The notes under the pieces were generated by a model. That model was not told the DNA's origin. It made no database searches and saw only the letters and a program-made list of their open reading frames with translations. A stretch of 64,000 nt of DNA from Bifidobacterium crudilactis (GTDB lineage Bacteria > Actinomycetota > Actinomycetes > Actinomycetales > Bifidobacteriaceae), in the NCBI RefSeq assembly GCF_000738005.1, contig NZ_JHAL01000002.1, forward strand, positions 1,652,958-1,716,957. The letters are read 5' to 3'. The translations under genes were made by a program, and so were the position numbers. Below, one piece after another: positions 1 to 9,348 of the stretch; positions within the stretch are counted from its first letter, which is position 1; each line of letters begins with the position of its first letter.

Positions 1-83
1 CACCAACGCATGAGGCTCTGTCTACGTACGAGCCTCGGTCGAAGCATGCCGTATGGGGAACGAGAAGGAAGTGACGATAATTC

Positions 84-1508
84 ATGAGCACAGAAACCGT
101 GTCAGGACGCACCAAATTGGCGATTCTTTCAGTGGGCGCATTGACGTTCATCGGGATATTGACCGAGACCTCCCTGACGGTGGCCTTCCCGACACTGATC
201 ACCGAGTTGGGCAAGCCCCTGAGCACGATTCAGTGGCTCACCTCCGGATACCTTCTGACGGTGACTATCGTCATGAGTCTGACCTCGTATCTTATTCAAC
301 GTTTCAACCCCAGGACCTTGTTCATCCTCGCAGCCATCGTGTGCATCGCAGGTAGTCTGATCTGCGCAATAGCACCGTCCTTCGTGCCCTTGATGATAGG
401 CCGTCTGCTGCAGGCCGTGGCAACAGGTATCTCGACCCCGCTGATGTTTCACATCGTGTTCGAGACCGTCCCCCTTCGTCAGCTCGGCACCTATGTAGGC
501 ATCGCCAGCATGGTCACCTCATTCGCCCCGGCACTCGGCCCGACATATGGCGGCATGCTCACCCATCTGCTGTCTTGGAGGATGATTTTCTGGTGCATAC
601 TGCCGATAGTTCTTGGCTCTCTGATTCTGGGCATGGTCACCATTGACCTGCCGATTCGTGCATTGGGCAAGAAATTCGACTTCTACGGTTTCGTCACCCT
701 GGCCGTGGTGATGGTCGCCCTCATTGAAAGCTGCAACAGACTCGGCTCTCCAAGCCTGAACGATCCCGGCCTGTGGATTGCACTCGGCATATCCGTTCTG
801 GGCATCGCCCTCTTCATCAGGCATATGGGCCACGGCAGCAGACGGATACTGGATTTCAGACTGCTCAAGCGACCCTTCCTCGGCTTGCGTGCGGGCAACT
901 TCTTCCTGCTTCAATTCACGAATATCGGCATGTCGTTCCTGATTCCGATATTCGTACAGAACGCCCTGCATATGGACGCTCTCAGTGCAGGTCTGATCGT
1001 GCTCCCCGGCTCACTCATCGGCTCCTTCGTATCCCCCATCGCCGGCCGTATCTATGACCGCAGAGGCGCCACGCTCCCCTTGATTCTCGGCAATGCATCG
1101 ATGCTGCTCGGATCGCTGCTGCTCTGGTGGTTCACGCATTCGCTGACCGCCGTCAGTCTGATGTGCCTGTATGCCTTCCTGCGATTCGGGTTCAACTTCA
1201 GTTTCGGCAACACGATGTCCGACGCGGCGAAGCATGTAGCAGCCAAGGAGAAGGGCGACATCAACGCTCTTTTCAACACGCTCCAGCAATTCGCCGGGTC
1301 ATTCGGAACAGCTGCACTCTCCGCGGTCATCACTCACGAGCAATCACGCAATCCGAATACCACGCAGGCCGTGCTGGTCGGCGGTCAGAGCGATTTTCTG
1401 CTGTTATCCGTTCTTGCCGCCTGCGGCCTGGCATGCGCCATCATTGCTGCACGTATCTCCAGGAAACCGAAGGAGAACACCCTGGAGGGCGTGGAGGTCC
1501 GACTCTGA
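84..1508 (+). CDS. MFS drug exporter, DHA2 (EmrB/QacA-like) family
   Basis: A 474-residue, highly hydrophobic protein with many membrane segments along its whole length. The motif GPTYGGMLTHLLSWRMIFW near residue 155 matches the antiporter motif C region and following Trp-Arg of DHA2 multidrug exporters, and a motif A-like turn follows the second helix (YLIQRFNPRT). Family members export drugs or other small toxic compounds in exchange for protons; the substrate here is unknown. A GAAGGAAG ribosome site lies about 13 bases before the ATG, so this start is reasonable. The gene is followed after 10 bases by the convergent FMN reductase gene. No regulator is adjacent inside the window, although a TetR gene lies 3.6 kb downstream. 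Confidence 0.85.
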   Translation: MSTETVSGRTKLAILSVGALTFIGILTETSLTVAFPTLITELGKPLSTIQWLTSGYLLTVTIVMSLTSYLIQRFNPRTLFILAAIVCIAGSLICAIAPSFVPLMIGRLLQAVATGISTPLMFHIVFETVPLRQLGTYVGIASMVTSFAPALGPTYGGMLTHLLSWRMIFWCILPIVLGSLILGMVTIDLPIRALGKKFDFYGFVTLAVVMVALIESCNRLGSPSLNDPGLWIALGISVLGIALFIRHMGHGSRRILDFRLLKRPFLGLRAGNFFLLQFTNIGMSFLIPIFVQNALHMDALSAGLIVLPGSLIGSFVSPIAGRIYDRRGATLPLILGNASMLLGSLLLWWFTHSLTAVSLMCLYAFLRFGFNFSFGNTMSDAAKHVAAKEKGDINALFNTLQQFAGSFGTAALSAVITHEQSRNPNTTQAVLVGGQSDFLLLSVLAACGLACAIIAARISRKPKENTLEGVEVRL

Positions 1509-1518
1509 ACCGAGTCGT

Positions 1519-2244
1519 TCAACGCCCTCCGGCGGCGAGCTTCATCAGCTCGCTGTCGAAATCCAATGACGGAGCGTTCGGGACACCGGAGTCGGCGCTG
1601 GCGGTATCGCTGTCATCACGCTCCGGTTCCACATTCAGGTCCACCGCGCTTCTGGTATACCTGTCACCCACGGCAGCCAGCATGCTCTTCCTGACTTCTG
1701 CGGTGACCATGCTGGCGAGTTCGGCGGCCACGCGAGTCTGTCGGCTGAGCAGACCGTCCGAACCCCAATCCACAGTGGCCGCCATCACGCCGGTCGGCAC
1801 GACGATGGCACGCATGAACGCGAACAGTGAACGCATAGAGGTATCGGGAACCAGGGCATGACGCTCGCTCCCGGCAGTGGCGACCACAGCTACGGGCATT
1901 CCCAGCAGGGCATCCTGCGCGGCTATGTCCCAGAAGCTCTTGAACAGACCTGAATATGTGGCTTTGAACACCGGGCTTGCCGCAACCAAGGCATCGCTGT
2001 TGACGACGATATCCAACGCAGCCTGCAATTCGGGGGATATCCGCCAACTGACCGAGGCGATGGCGATATCCTTCGCCAGGTTTTTGAGTTCGATGACATT
2101 CACCTGTGCCGCATGACCATCATGCTGAAGCTGCTGCGCGGTTTTCTCCGCGATGCCTTCCGCAAGTTTGGTGGTGGTGGATGGTTCGCCGACCCCTGCA
2201 CTCACCACGGTGATATGTCGTCTGCTGCTCTTTGTGCCGTTCAT
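1519..2244 (-). CDS. NADPH-dependent FMN reductase, CE1759-like
   Basis: A 241-residue flavodoxin-fold protein. The N-terminus (HITVVSAGVGEPSTTTKLAE) is the phosphate-binding loop of NADPH-dependent FMN reductases, and SPVFKATYSGLFKSFWD is the conserved segment that contacts the flavin. Such enzymes reduce FMN with NAD(P)H and hand the reduced flavin to a partner monooxygenase. The partner is almost certainly the luciferase-like monooxygenase encoded just upstream on the same strand, 19 bases away; this pair occurs together widely in Actinobacteria (CE1758/CE1759 type). The last 50 residues are acidic and poorly conserved. The physiological substrate of the pair is not known. Confidence 0.85.
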   Translation of the reverse strand: MNGTKSSRRHITVVSAGVGEPSTTTKLAEGIAEKTAQQLQHDGHAAQVNVIELKNLAKDIAIASVSWRISPELQAALDIVVNSDALVAASPVFKATYSGLFKSFWDIAAQDALLGMPVAVVATAGSERHALVPDTSMRSLFAFMRAIVVPTGVMAATVDWGSDGLLSRQTRVAAELASMVTAEVRKSMLAAVGDRYTRSAVDLNVEPERDDSDTASADSGVPNAPSLDFDSELMKLAAGGR

Positions 2245-2263
2245 GAAACTTCCTTCGTCCTAA

Positions 2264-3526
2264 CTACTCAAATATCCTAGGCAACTCAACGCGTTGAGCG
2301 GGATCGGAATCCGTGTACGGACTCGTGCCCGTCACATTGTCACCGCGGTTTTCCTTGGGTTTCGGCTGCCTTGCCGGTCCGTCGCCATATTTCGCCAGCA
2401 TCATGTCGGCGTGCGAGGGCGTGGCGACGGCACCGGGATCACGCACCGCGGCGATCTCCTTGCGCAACTCCGGGAGCACATACTCCCCCAGCATGTCGAT
2501 TTGCCGCTGCACAAGCTCGGCGGGCAATCCACCGTGATCGACCAGAAACATCTGACGGGCGTAATCCCCATACACTTCATGCTGGGCGAGCACCCGGTCC
2601 ACGACCTGCTGCGGCGAGCCGACCATCAGCGGGGTCTGCTCGACCATCGTCTCCAGGCTCGGGCCACCGCGATACACCGGCGAATGGTCGAAATACGGAC
2701 GGAAGGTCTCGAGAGCATCCTGCGAGCGCCGGTCGATGAACACCTGCGCCCCGAGCCCTACCACAGCCTGAGCAGCAGTGCCATGACCCCAATGGACGAA
2801 ACGGCTGCGGTACAAGGCCACGAGCCTGCGGAAGTGATCGACAGGCCAGAAAATCCCGTTGGCGAAGAAACCGTTCCCGTAATAGGCGGCCTGCTCCGCT
2901 ATTTCCGGAGTCCTTATCGAACCATGCCACACGAATGGAGGAACGTCGTCCAACGGTCGAGGAATCGACGTGAACCCCTGCAAGGCGGTCCTAAACTGGC
3001 CGGACCAGTCGACGACGTCCTCATGCCAGAGACGATGCAACAGGTTGTAATTCTCCAGGGCCAGCGCCAATCCCTGCCTGATGTCCTTGCCGAACCAAGG
3101 ATAGACTGGCGCGGTGTTGCCGCGACCGAGCATCACATCGACCCGACCGTCCGCCACATGCTGCAGCACCGCATACTGCTCGGCAAGGTTGACGGGATCG
3201 TTGGTGGTGATCAGGGTCGTCGATGTCGACAGCGTGATGCGTTCCGTCTGCGCGGCAACCGCGGCGAGGAAGGTCGTGGGGGATGACGACCAGAAAGGGG
3301 GATTGTGGTGCTCGCCTATCGCAAACACGTCAAAGCCTGCCTGCTCGGCCCCGATGGCCTGTCGCATGGTGTCTTTCAGACGTGCCGCTTCGGAAGGCAC
3401 CTGTCCGGTCACCGGGTCCTTGGTGACGTCGGAAACGCTCATGACACCGAATTCCATCGGCCCGGGGCGTGCGGGCGGGGTTGCGCGCGCATTCGCCTCA
3501 ATAATCGCTTCCATCGACTCGGCCAT
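2264..3526 (-). CDS. LLM-class flavin-dependent oxidoreductase, CE1758-like
   Basis: A 420-residue member of the bacterial luciferase-like superfamily. It shows the TIM-barrel signature segments of the family: an N-terminal FGVMSVSD strand, FDVFAIGEHHNPPFWSSSP, LSTSTTLITTNDPVNLAEQY, and GRVDVMLGRGNT. It would use reduced FMN and oxygen to oxidise an unknown organic substrate, with flavin supplied by the adjacent FMN reductase gene. The two genes form a leftward operon with a 19-base gap. The C-terminal 60 residues are proline- and charge-rich and lie outside the barrel. The ATG start is supported by a GGAAGGAAC sequence a few bases upstream on the minus strand. Confidence 0.88.
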   Translation of the reverse strand: MAESMEAIIEANARATPPARPGPMEFGVMSVSDVTKDPVTGQVPSEAARLKDTMRQAIGAEQAGFDVFAIGEHHNPPFWSSSPTTFLAAVAAQTERITLSTSTTLITTNDPVNLAEQYAVLQHVADGRVDVMLGRGNTAPVYPWFGKDIRQGLALALENYNLLHRLWHEDVVDWSGQFRTALQGFTSIPRPLDDVPPFVWHGSIRTPEIAEQAAYYGNGFFANGIFWPVDHFRRLVALYRSRFVHWGHGTAAQAVVGLGAQVFIDRRSQDALETFRPYFDHSPVYRGGPSLETMVEQTPLMVGSPQQVVDRVLAQHEVYGDYARQMFLVDHGGLPAELVQRQIDMLGEYVLPELRKEIAAVRDPGAVATPSHADMMLAKYGDGPARQPKPKENRGDNVTGTSPYTDSDPAQRVELPRIFE

Positions 3527-3801
3527 CGTCCTGTTCCTTCCTGTCGGTCACGGTATCTCGATGTCAAGGCGGCACCGGAGACCGCGTCGACAGGTGCCAT
3601 CAGGAGGGATCGTTCGTTTACCAGGCACCAAGATTTCCACTGTGGGAAATGTATCACCCGAAGGTCGGCGCTACCAGAGACCGAGCTCACACTTCGCTGT
3701 AAGGGTACGTGCAGGCATGACGCACACTGCCGGTTAAAGCGGCATGGCACCGCTGCGGTTCTTCGGCGCTTCAAATCCGGTGTGGCCGAAACCGGCATGC
3801 C

Positions 3802-4920
3802 GTGGACTACTCTGAACTCATCGGAATCTCTTGTTCCGCCGAGGAGGGGTATGTCCAGCATATTGAAGAACGCAGTCATCTGCGGCCTCATCCGGCCTCA
3901 ACGACCTTCTTGCTGTTCGTGCCAGCAAGCGTGATGACTGCCTCCATGACGTCCACAGACAACACGGAATTGACTATCTCCTGCCACCAGGAATGGATTT
4001 GGAACGCCTTCGCGGAGGCCCATGTCGCATTCATCACTACCAAGAGCCGTGATAGAGCGTGTGAGTGGAGTCTAAGCCGTCACATCGATTTATGGCCTCT
4101 GGATGATGTGCGATGCGGCGACGCGCTCTGGTGCACACCCGATTTCCTGACGGCGCAGAACGCAAGGATGTCCTCTCATGGACTAACGCCGCTGCGTATG
4201 CTGACTCCACAGAAGGACTGGCCCACGAGACTCGGTAGGGAGCTACTCGGTCGTTCTGCCGTCGAAAGCACGGTCGGCGCGGTGCTGAACTGGGGGTCAT
4301 ACGATGATTCGGGTCTCGCCGACAGTACGGCACCGGGTGGATGCGCTCCCTGGTCTCAGCTCGTCAACGGGCGGGTACCGGATTTTCCTGCCGCGCAACG
4401 CGACCTTCCGGTATTGCAGCAGGCGTTGGCGCATGCACCCGCCGACTCGCACATTCTCGTCAGTACGCATGTACCCGATATTGCGGAGGAATGGATGGTC
4501 GTGGTGCACCGCGGACGCGCCATCGCAGCCCAAGGCTATTGCATTCATCAACCCGTCGGAAGCCGCAACATCATCTCCGTGTTCGATGGGGCTGCATTCA
4601 CCGAGGACAATATCGAGCATGCCATGCAACTGGCGGAGGCTGGCGCGAAGCGACTGGACATCGACAGCGTCGTCATGAACATCGCCTTCCGCTCCGATTC
4701 GAGGGCGCTGGTGCTTGAAGCCCTGCCGACTTGGTGCACCCCCCTGTACGCCTACCCCGCGCAGGCAACCGGCCAATTGCTGCAGGCGATTGCCGATTGT
4801 TCCTTGCCGGACGAATTCAACCCAGCCGGGTCATCCGCCGGCGGAGATGAGACGGATAGTCAGGTATTCCAGCCGGATTCATGGATGAAACGTTGTTACG
4901 CCTCACGATTCGCCAATTAG
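3802..4920 (+). CDS. ATP-grasp (R2K clade)-like protein
   Basis: Not recognised with certainty. The C-terminal half carries EWMVVVHRGRAIAAQGY near residue 230 and VLEALPTWCTPLYAY near residue 303. These resemble the strand pair and the E-x-N/L-x-x-W-x-x-x-LY segment of stand-alone ATP-grasp proteins of the R2K clade, proposed to attach amino acids or peptides to proteins or act in phage conflict. The usual Asn after the catalytic Glu is Leu here, so activity is uncertain. The start is also uncertain: the codon used is GTG without a ribosome site, and an in-frame ATG at 3934 would give 328 residues. No partner gene is adjacent. Confidence 0.5.
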   Translation: MDYSELIGISCSAEEGYVQHIEERSHLRPHPASTTFLLFVPASVMTASMTSTDNTELTISCHQEWIWNAFAEAHVAFITTKSRDRACEWSLSRHIDLWPLDDVRCGDALWCTPDFLTAQNARMSSHGLTPLRMLTPQKDWPTRLGRELLGRSAVESTVGAVLNWGSYDDSGLADSTAPGGCAPWSQLVNGRVPDFPAAQRDLPVLQQALAHAPADSHILVSTHVPDIAEEWMVVVHRGRAIAAQGYCIHQPVGSRNIISVFDGAAFTEDNIEHAMQLAEAGAKRLDIDSVVMNIAFRSDSRALVLEALPTWCTPLYAYPAQATGQLLQAIADCSLPDEFNPAGSSAGGDETDSQVFQPDSWMKRCYASRFAN

Positions 4921-5009
4921 GACAAAGTCTGCCAAGTTGGTATATTGCTATGAGCGCAAAAAACTTAGCATTAGTAAGATTTTAAGAATATTGGCTAATG
5001 TCTCCGACA

Positions 5010-5058
5010 TTGACCAGGAAGTACAAAGTCGGTCAAATCGACAATAGTCTGTAGACTA
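5010..5058 (+). promoter_or_regulatory. Possible tetR promoter with a 14-base dyad
   Basis: TTGACC at 5010 and TCAAAT at 5033 are 17 bases apart, a plausible though weak promoter. Just downstream, 5045-5058 reads TAGTCTGTAGACTA, a perfect 6-base dyad around GT. It lies 74 bases before the TetR-family start codon and is the obvious candidate operator for autoregulation. The assignment rests on position and symmetry only. Confidence 0.4.
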
Positions 5059-5131
5059 CTGGGTAACGAAGTATCCGTGCAGTGGGGGCACGGCGCGCAG
5101 GAACGTCTCGACAAGACATCTAGGGGGAATT

Positions 5132-5767
5132 ATGGCCGAAGGTTACGTGCAGCATCAGAAGAAGCAGGCTGACAAAATCATCCGCATCACCGAAAAACTG
5201 TATATGGAACGAGGCATGGAAGGTTTCACCATCGGCGATATAGCCGACGGCGCGGAAATCACCCGAGCCACGGTATACAACTATTTCTCATGCAAAGAGG
5301 ACATCCTATGGGCCATCTTCTTCGAGAAGATGGATGGTCTTCTGCTCCGTCTGAACAAGAAACTCGAAGATACCACTACCACCTTCGAGCGTCTCCAGGC
5401 ATACGCGGAGGCGAATTATGAGTATTTCAAGGAAGACGCCAGCTTCGCGATCTTCTTCGACCTCTTCCACACCATCTTTGCGACGGCAAGCCAGAAACCC
5501 GATGACTTCTGGGAAAGCCCCTACAATATCTCGAACTGGCGCCCCGGCAAGAGCATCAAGATGTTCACCGAGAACTTTCACGACGGCAGCGTGAAGGCCA
5601 ACCTCGACCCGCATGAGACCGTGGTGTCGTATTATTACGCCTTCCTGGGAACCATGTCCTTCACCTTCAAGAACAAGGACGAACTCACCAAGTTCTACGG
5701 ACTCGATTATCTGGAAGTGGCGAAGATTCAGATCTCCTGGATTCTGCAGGCCATCAAGGCAGATTAA
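5132..5767 (+). CDS. TetR/AcrR family transcriptional regulator
   Basis: A 211-residue regulator with a standard N-terminal TetR DNA-binding domain: GMEGFTIGDIADGAEITRAT followed by VYNYFSCKEDIL, residues 28-60. The rest is an all-helical ligand-binding domain without a recognised ligand signature; aromatic residues are frequent. TetR proteins normally repress themselves and a nearby exporter or enzyme, but the neighbours here are an ATP-grasp-like gene and a convergent HD-domain gene, so the target is not evident. The start is backed by AGGGGG about 8 bases upstream. Transcription ends at the strong hairpin directly after the stop. Confidence 0.88.
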   Translation: MAEGYVQHQKKQADKIIRITEKLYMERGMEGFTIGDIADGAEITRATVYNYFSCKEDILWAIFFEKMDGLLLRLNKKLEDTTTTFERLQAYAEANYEYFKEDASFAIFFDLFHTIFATASQKPDDFWESPYNISNWRPGKSIKMFTENFHDGSVKANLDPHETVVSYYYAFLGTMSFTFKNKDELTKFYGLDYLEVAKIQISWILQAIKAD

Positions 5768-5788
5768 ACGCCTTAGTTGCATGCGAGG

Positions 5789-5860
5789 CGATAACTGCAC
5801 TACAAGGACAGCAACGTGGTGTTTTTTCTCCGAAAAGCTGTCCTTGTAGTGCAGTTATCG
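5789..5860. terminator. Perfect 24-bp inverted repeat between convergent genes
   Basis: Arms 5789-5812 and 5837-5860 are exactly complementary over 24 bases with a 24-base loop. The position between the TetR gene and the convergent HD-domain gene fits a bidirectional terminator. The arm sequence (…TAACTGCACTACAAGGACAGC) recurs in the spacer after pgl, so it belongs to a dispersed family. Confidence 0.75.
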
Positions 5861-5893
5861 TATTAGGGCCTTACAGCGGCCCGACAACCACGG

Positions 5894-6589
5894 CTATTTG
5901 ATGGGCATATGGTATTCCAGGGCAACCGCCTCGATGTCTGGCACCCCATACCTTGCGACAAGCGCATGCCACCGAAGCAGATTGCCCTCTCCGAAGCGAG
6001 CCGCACGCCTCGTCTGCCGTTCCACTGAAATACATGCGGGAGGATGAGACTTGCTGTTGAATTTATCCGCATACATGACGATTTCCTGTTCGACGGTAGT
6101 GGGGAGATACTCCGCCGGAGGCAACGGCAGATGCTGCTCGACCACCTCCTGACGAGTGATGCCTACGCCGGTGTGATTTCTGGAGAATGCGGCGACCTCC
6201 TCACCGTATCCCTCATCCAGAAGGATGCGGTAGCCGATAAGACCATGGAGAATGTAGCGCTTCGAATCGAAGCGAGGAATGGAACCGGGAACACTGCCAT
6301 CGCTTGATTCATCGAATACGCGGTAGGTGCCGATGTCATGAAGCAGCGCACCGACCCTGAGCAGCTCCTCATCGACATCCCCCTTCCTGACCAAAGGCGC
6401 GAAAGACACGGAGCTTTCGGACGACACCGGGTCGTCAGGCACTCGGGTGGTGTTGCCCCGCGCAATATCCTGCGCCAGCCGCGCCACTATCTCACAGTGC
6501 CTGTGCACCACATCAAAGGCGGCCTGCGAGGGAGCCAGACGATGATGAAGTTGAGTGATTTCCTCGATACTTGGAAGCGTTGTACTCAT
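5894..6589 (-). CDS. HD-domain phosphohydrolase-like protein
   Basis: About 231 residues. The metal ligands of an HD domain can be followed in order: HRHCEIVARLA near residue 28, ALLHDIGTYRVF near residue 85, a later His in ILHGLIGY and HTG, and YADKFNSKSHP near residue 175. HD proteins hydrolyse phosphomonoesters or nucleotides; short family members like this include predicted HDIG metabolic phosphatases, and no substrate can be named. The ATG two codons after the first possible GTG is chosen as start. The gene diverges from zwf, with about 140 bases between them. Confidence 0.75.
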   Translation of the reverse strand: MSTTLPSIEEITQLHHRLAPSQAAFDVVHRHCEIVARLAQDIARGNTTRVPDDPVSSESSVSFAPLVRKGDVDEELLRVGALLHDIGTYRVFDESSDGSVPGSIPRFDSKRYILHGLIGYRILLDEGYGEEVAAFSRNHTGVGITRQEVVEQHLPLPPAEYLPTTVEQEIVMYADKFNSKSHPPACISVERQTRRAARFGEGNLLRWHALVARYGVPDIEAVALEYHMPIK

Positions 6590-6674
6590 ATCCACATGAT
6601 AGGGACGACGAGCGGACGATGTGCCGACCGGATGATCTTGCGCACATCCATACTCGCTCTATGCGATTTTTCTG

Positions 6675-6702
6675 TTGGACGAAACGACATAGACAGTAGA
6701 AT
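6675..6702 (+). promoter_or_regulatory. Putative zwf promoter
   Basis: TTGGAC at 6675-6680 and TAGAAT at 6697-6702 are separated by 16 bases and lie 30 bases before the zwf start codon. Sequence fit to a housekeeping promoter is fair. No operator-like symmetry was seen. Confidence 0.45.
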
Positions 6703-6731
6703 CGGAGCGTACAACGAGCAAAAGGGGTGAC

Positions 6732-8321
6732 ATGGGGACTTCGGAAAGCGAACAATATTCCGCCCAGCGGAGCACTGCAGCCGACATGCAAGCGGATCCG
6801 GCCTGGTCCAATCCACTGCGCGATCCAAGGGATTTGCGCATGCCGCGCGTCGCAGGTCCCTGTTCTCTGGTGATTTTCGGAGTAACCGGAGATTTGGCGA
6901 AAAAGAAACTATTGCCGGCCGTATACGACCTCGCAAATCGAGGGTTGCTGCCAGCGGGGTTCGGCCTGATAGGCTTCGGCCGCAGAAAATGGGACAACGA
7001 AGAATTCGCCAACTTCGCCAAAGAGAACATGAAGGCCCACTGCCGCACGCCCTTCAATGAAAAGACATGGGAACATCTCCATGACGGTCTGCGTTTCGTC
7101 ACCGGCACCTTCGATGACGCCGAGGCCTTCACCCGCCTTTCCGACACCGTGTCCGAACTGGACAGAGACCGCGGCACCCGCGGAAACCACGCTTTCTACA
7201 TGTCCGTGCCACCAAGGGACTTCCCCCTCGTGTCCAAGCAACTCGCCGACTCCGGCCTGTCGCATTCGACCGAAGGCGCATGGCGCCGCGTCATCATCGA
7301 GAAACCCTTCGGTCATGACCTCGCCAGCGCCAAAGAACTGGACCGCGTGGTTTCCGAAGTCTTCGAACCCGATTCCGTGTTCCGCATCGACCACTACCTC
7401 GGCAAGGAAACCGTACAGAACCTCCTGGCCCTGCGTTTCGCCAACACCATGTTCGAACCGGTATGGAACGCGAACTACGTCAGCCACGTGCAGATCACCA
7501 TGGCCGAGGACATCGGCATCGGCGGCAGAGCCGGATACTACGACGGCATCGGCGCCGCCCGCGACGTCATTCAGAACCACCTGCTGCAGCTCATGGCCCT
7601 CACCGCGATGGAGGAACCCGTATCCTTCTCCGCCGCCGACCTGACCGCAGAAAAGCGCAAGGTGCTTTCTGCGGTGCGGCTGCCCAAGAACCTCGCGGAT
7701 CACACCGCTCGCGGCCAATACTCCGCCGGATGGCAGGGGTCGGACAAGGTCGTGGGATACCTCGATGAAAAAGGCATCAGCCGCGACTCCACAACCGAAA
7801 CCTATGCCGCGATTCGCCTCGACGTCGATACACGCAGATGGGCGGGAGTTCCCTTCTACCTGCGGACGGGCAAACGTCTGGGCAAGCGGGTCACCGAGAT
7901 TGCGGTCGCCTTCAAACCGGCACCGCACCTCCCGTTCGAGACCACGGCGACGCGCGAACTCGGCGCCAACGCAGTGGTTATCCGTGTACAGCCGGACGAA
8001 GGCGTGACCATACGATTCGGTGCCAAAGTACCCGGTACCGCGATGGAGGTCCGTGACGTGAGCATGGACTTCAGCTACGGTCGCTCATTCACCGAAGCCT
8101 CGCCGGAAGCATACGAACGACTCATCCTCGACGTGCTGCTCGGCGACCCTCCCCTCTTCCCGACCACAGAGGAAGTCAACCTGTCATGGAACATCCTTGA
8201 CCCGATCGAAGACTTCTGGAGCACGCTCGGACAGCCGGAACCCTACCGTTCAGGAACCTGGGGCCCGGCCCAGGCCGATGAGATGCTGGCTCGTGATGGA
8301 TACCACTGGAGGATGCCATGA
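6732..8321 (+). CDS. zwf: Glucose-6-phosphate 1-dehydrogenase
   Basis: 529 residues, normal length for the enzyme. It oxidises glucose 6-phosphate to 6-phosphogluconolactone, making NADPH, as the first step of the oxidative pentose-phosphate pathway in the cytosol. The nucleotide-binding loop GVTGDLAKKKLLPA is at about residue 58 and the active-site signature RIDHYLGKE at about residue 217, with the invariant Asp-His and Lys. The start follows AAAGGGGTGAC closely. The stop overlaps the opcA start by four bases, so the two are translationally coupled. Bifidobacteria use the fructose-6-phosphate shunt for sugar breakdown, so this branch probably serves NADPH and pentose supply. Confidence 0.97.
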   Translation: MGTSESEQYSAQRSTAADMQADPAWSNPLRDPRDLRMPRVAGPCSLVIFGVTGDLAKKKLLPAVYDLANRGLLPAGFGLIGFGRRKWDNEEFANFAKENMKAHCRTPFNEKTWEHLHDGLRFVTGTFDDAEAFTRLSDTVSELDRDRGTRGNHAFYMSVPPRDFPLVSKQLADSGLSHSTEGAWRRVIIEKPFGHDLASAKELDRVVSEVFEPDSVFRIDHYLGKETVQNLLALRFANTMFEPVWNANYVSHVQITMAEDIGIGGRAGYYDGIGAARDVIQNHLLQLMALTAMEEPVSFSAADLTAEKRKVLSAVRLPKNLADHTARGQYSAGWQGSDKVVGYLDEKGISRDSTTETYAAIRLDVDTRRWAGVPFYLRTGKRLGKRVTEIAVAFKPAPHLPFETTATRELGANAVVIRVQPDEGVTIRFGAKVPGTAMEVRDVSMDFSYGRSFTEASPEAYERLILDVLLGDPPLFPTTEEVNLSWNILDPIEDFWSTLGQPEPYRSGTWGPAQADEMLARDGYHWRMP

Positions 8322-9244
8322 TTGTCGAAATGCCCGATACCGCAACATCGGAAATCTCTCGGAAAATCGACGCGCTGCACGAGGAGCGCGGCGAGGCAGC
8401 CCTGGGCCGCGTGCTCACCCTGCTCATCAGCACATCCGAGGATGAGCTCGAGGAGTCGATGGAAACGGCGAATGCCGCAAGCCGCGAGCATCCCTGCCGG
8501 GTCATCGCCATCGTCACCGACGGTTCGGATTCAAGCCAACAGTCAAAGCTCGATGCGCAGGTGCGCTTCGGCGCGGATGCGGGCGCAGGCGAAATCGTCG
8601 TTCTCAAACCCACCGGAGGATTGAAACGACACCTTGACACCCTGGTGATTCCGCTGTTGGTTCCTGACGCACCCGTGGTCGCATGGTGGCCTTCAAAAGC
8701 CCCGGAGGACCCCTCAAAGGACCCGATAGGCCGTATGGCCCGAAGCCGCATCACCGACGCGATACGGTCCTCCAACCCGGATGCATCCTTCACCGCGCTG
8801 AGAGCTCACTGGTCATGCCATGACATCGATATGTCGTGGACGCGCCTGACCGTATGGCGCGCGATGCTCGCCTCGATGCTCGACCAGCCGCCGCATCTGC
8901 CTATCAAATCGGTTCGGGTCAAAGGGCAATCGCACTACATTCCACTGGATCTGCTGGCCGCATGGCTCGCGGTCCGACTGGATGTACCGGTCACCATCGA
9001 GCGTGAAGATGATCTGAACGCCATCACCGGCGTCTTCTTCGAGCGTGAGGACGGTGAGCTCAGCATGGAACGGCCTTATGAAGATCAGGCCACCATCTGT
9101 CAGCCCGGTGAATCACAGCAGGACGTCGCCATGCCGATGAGAACGCTTGAGGAATGCCTGAGCGAGGAAATGCGCAGGCTTGACCCCGACGAGGTCTATG
9201 CCGAGGTCATCACCCGCGGCTGGGGACTTGTGGATCACGAATAA
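8318..9244 (+). CDS. opcA: Glucose-6-phosphate dehydrogenase assembly protein OpcA
   Basis: 308 residues, beginning with ATGA overlap on zwf. The sequence fits actinobacterial OpcA, which binds and activates glucose-6-phosphate dehydrogenase: VLTLLISTSEDELEESMETA near residue 30, VIPLLVPDAPVVAWWPSKAP near residue 110, and a C-terminal domain that follows. It has no catalytic motif of its own. Gene order zwf-opcA-pgl is typical of Actinobacteria. A strong inverted repeat follows the stop, so pgl may have partly separate transcription. Confidence 0.92.
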   Translation: MIVEMPDTATSEISRKIDALHEERGEAALGRVLTLLISTSEDELEESMETANAASREHPCRVIAIVTDGSDSSQQSKLDAQVRFGADAGAGEIVVLKPTGGLKRHLDTLVIPLLVPDAPVVAWWPSKAPEDPSKDPIGRMARSRITDAIRSSNPDASFTALRAHWSCHDIDMSWTRLTVWRAMLASMLDQPPHLPIKSVRVKGQSHYIPLDLLAAWLAVRLDVPVTIEREDDLNAITGVFFEREDGELSMERPYEDQATICQPGESQQDVAMPMRTLEECLSEEMRRLDPDEVYAEVITRGWGLVDHE

Positions 9245-9254
9245 CCGCTCCGGC

Positions 9255-9298
9255 ACGAAGCGCTTCATGATTCGCAACGGGACCATGAAGCGCTTCGT
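9255..9298 (+). terminator. 15-bp inverted repeat after opcA
   Basis: Arms 9255-9269 and 9284-9298 are exactly complementary (ACGAAGCGCTTCATG and its reverse) around a 14-base loop, starting 11 bases after the opcA stop. There is no T run, so this may attenuate rather than end transcription into pgl. Confidence 0.6.
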
Positions 9299-9348
9299 AT
9301 CATGCAATCACCGCATCAGGAATCAGGAATCAGGAGAAATCTGAACAT

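Noticed and set aside
3851-3934. Short gene after the strong GAGGAGGGGT site
   Set aside because: The ATG following this site opens only 27 codons in a different frame from the ATP-grasp-like gene and shows no recognisable product.
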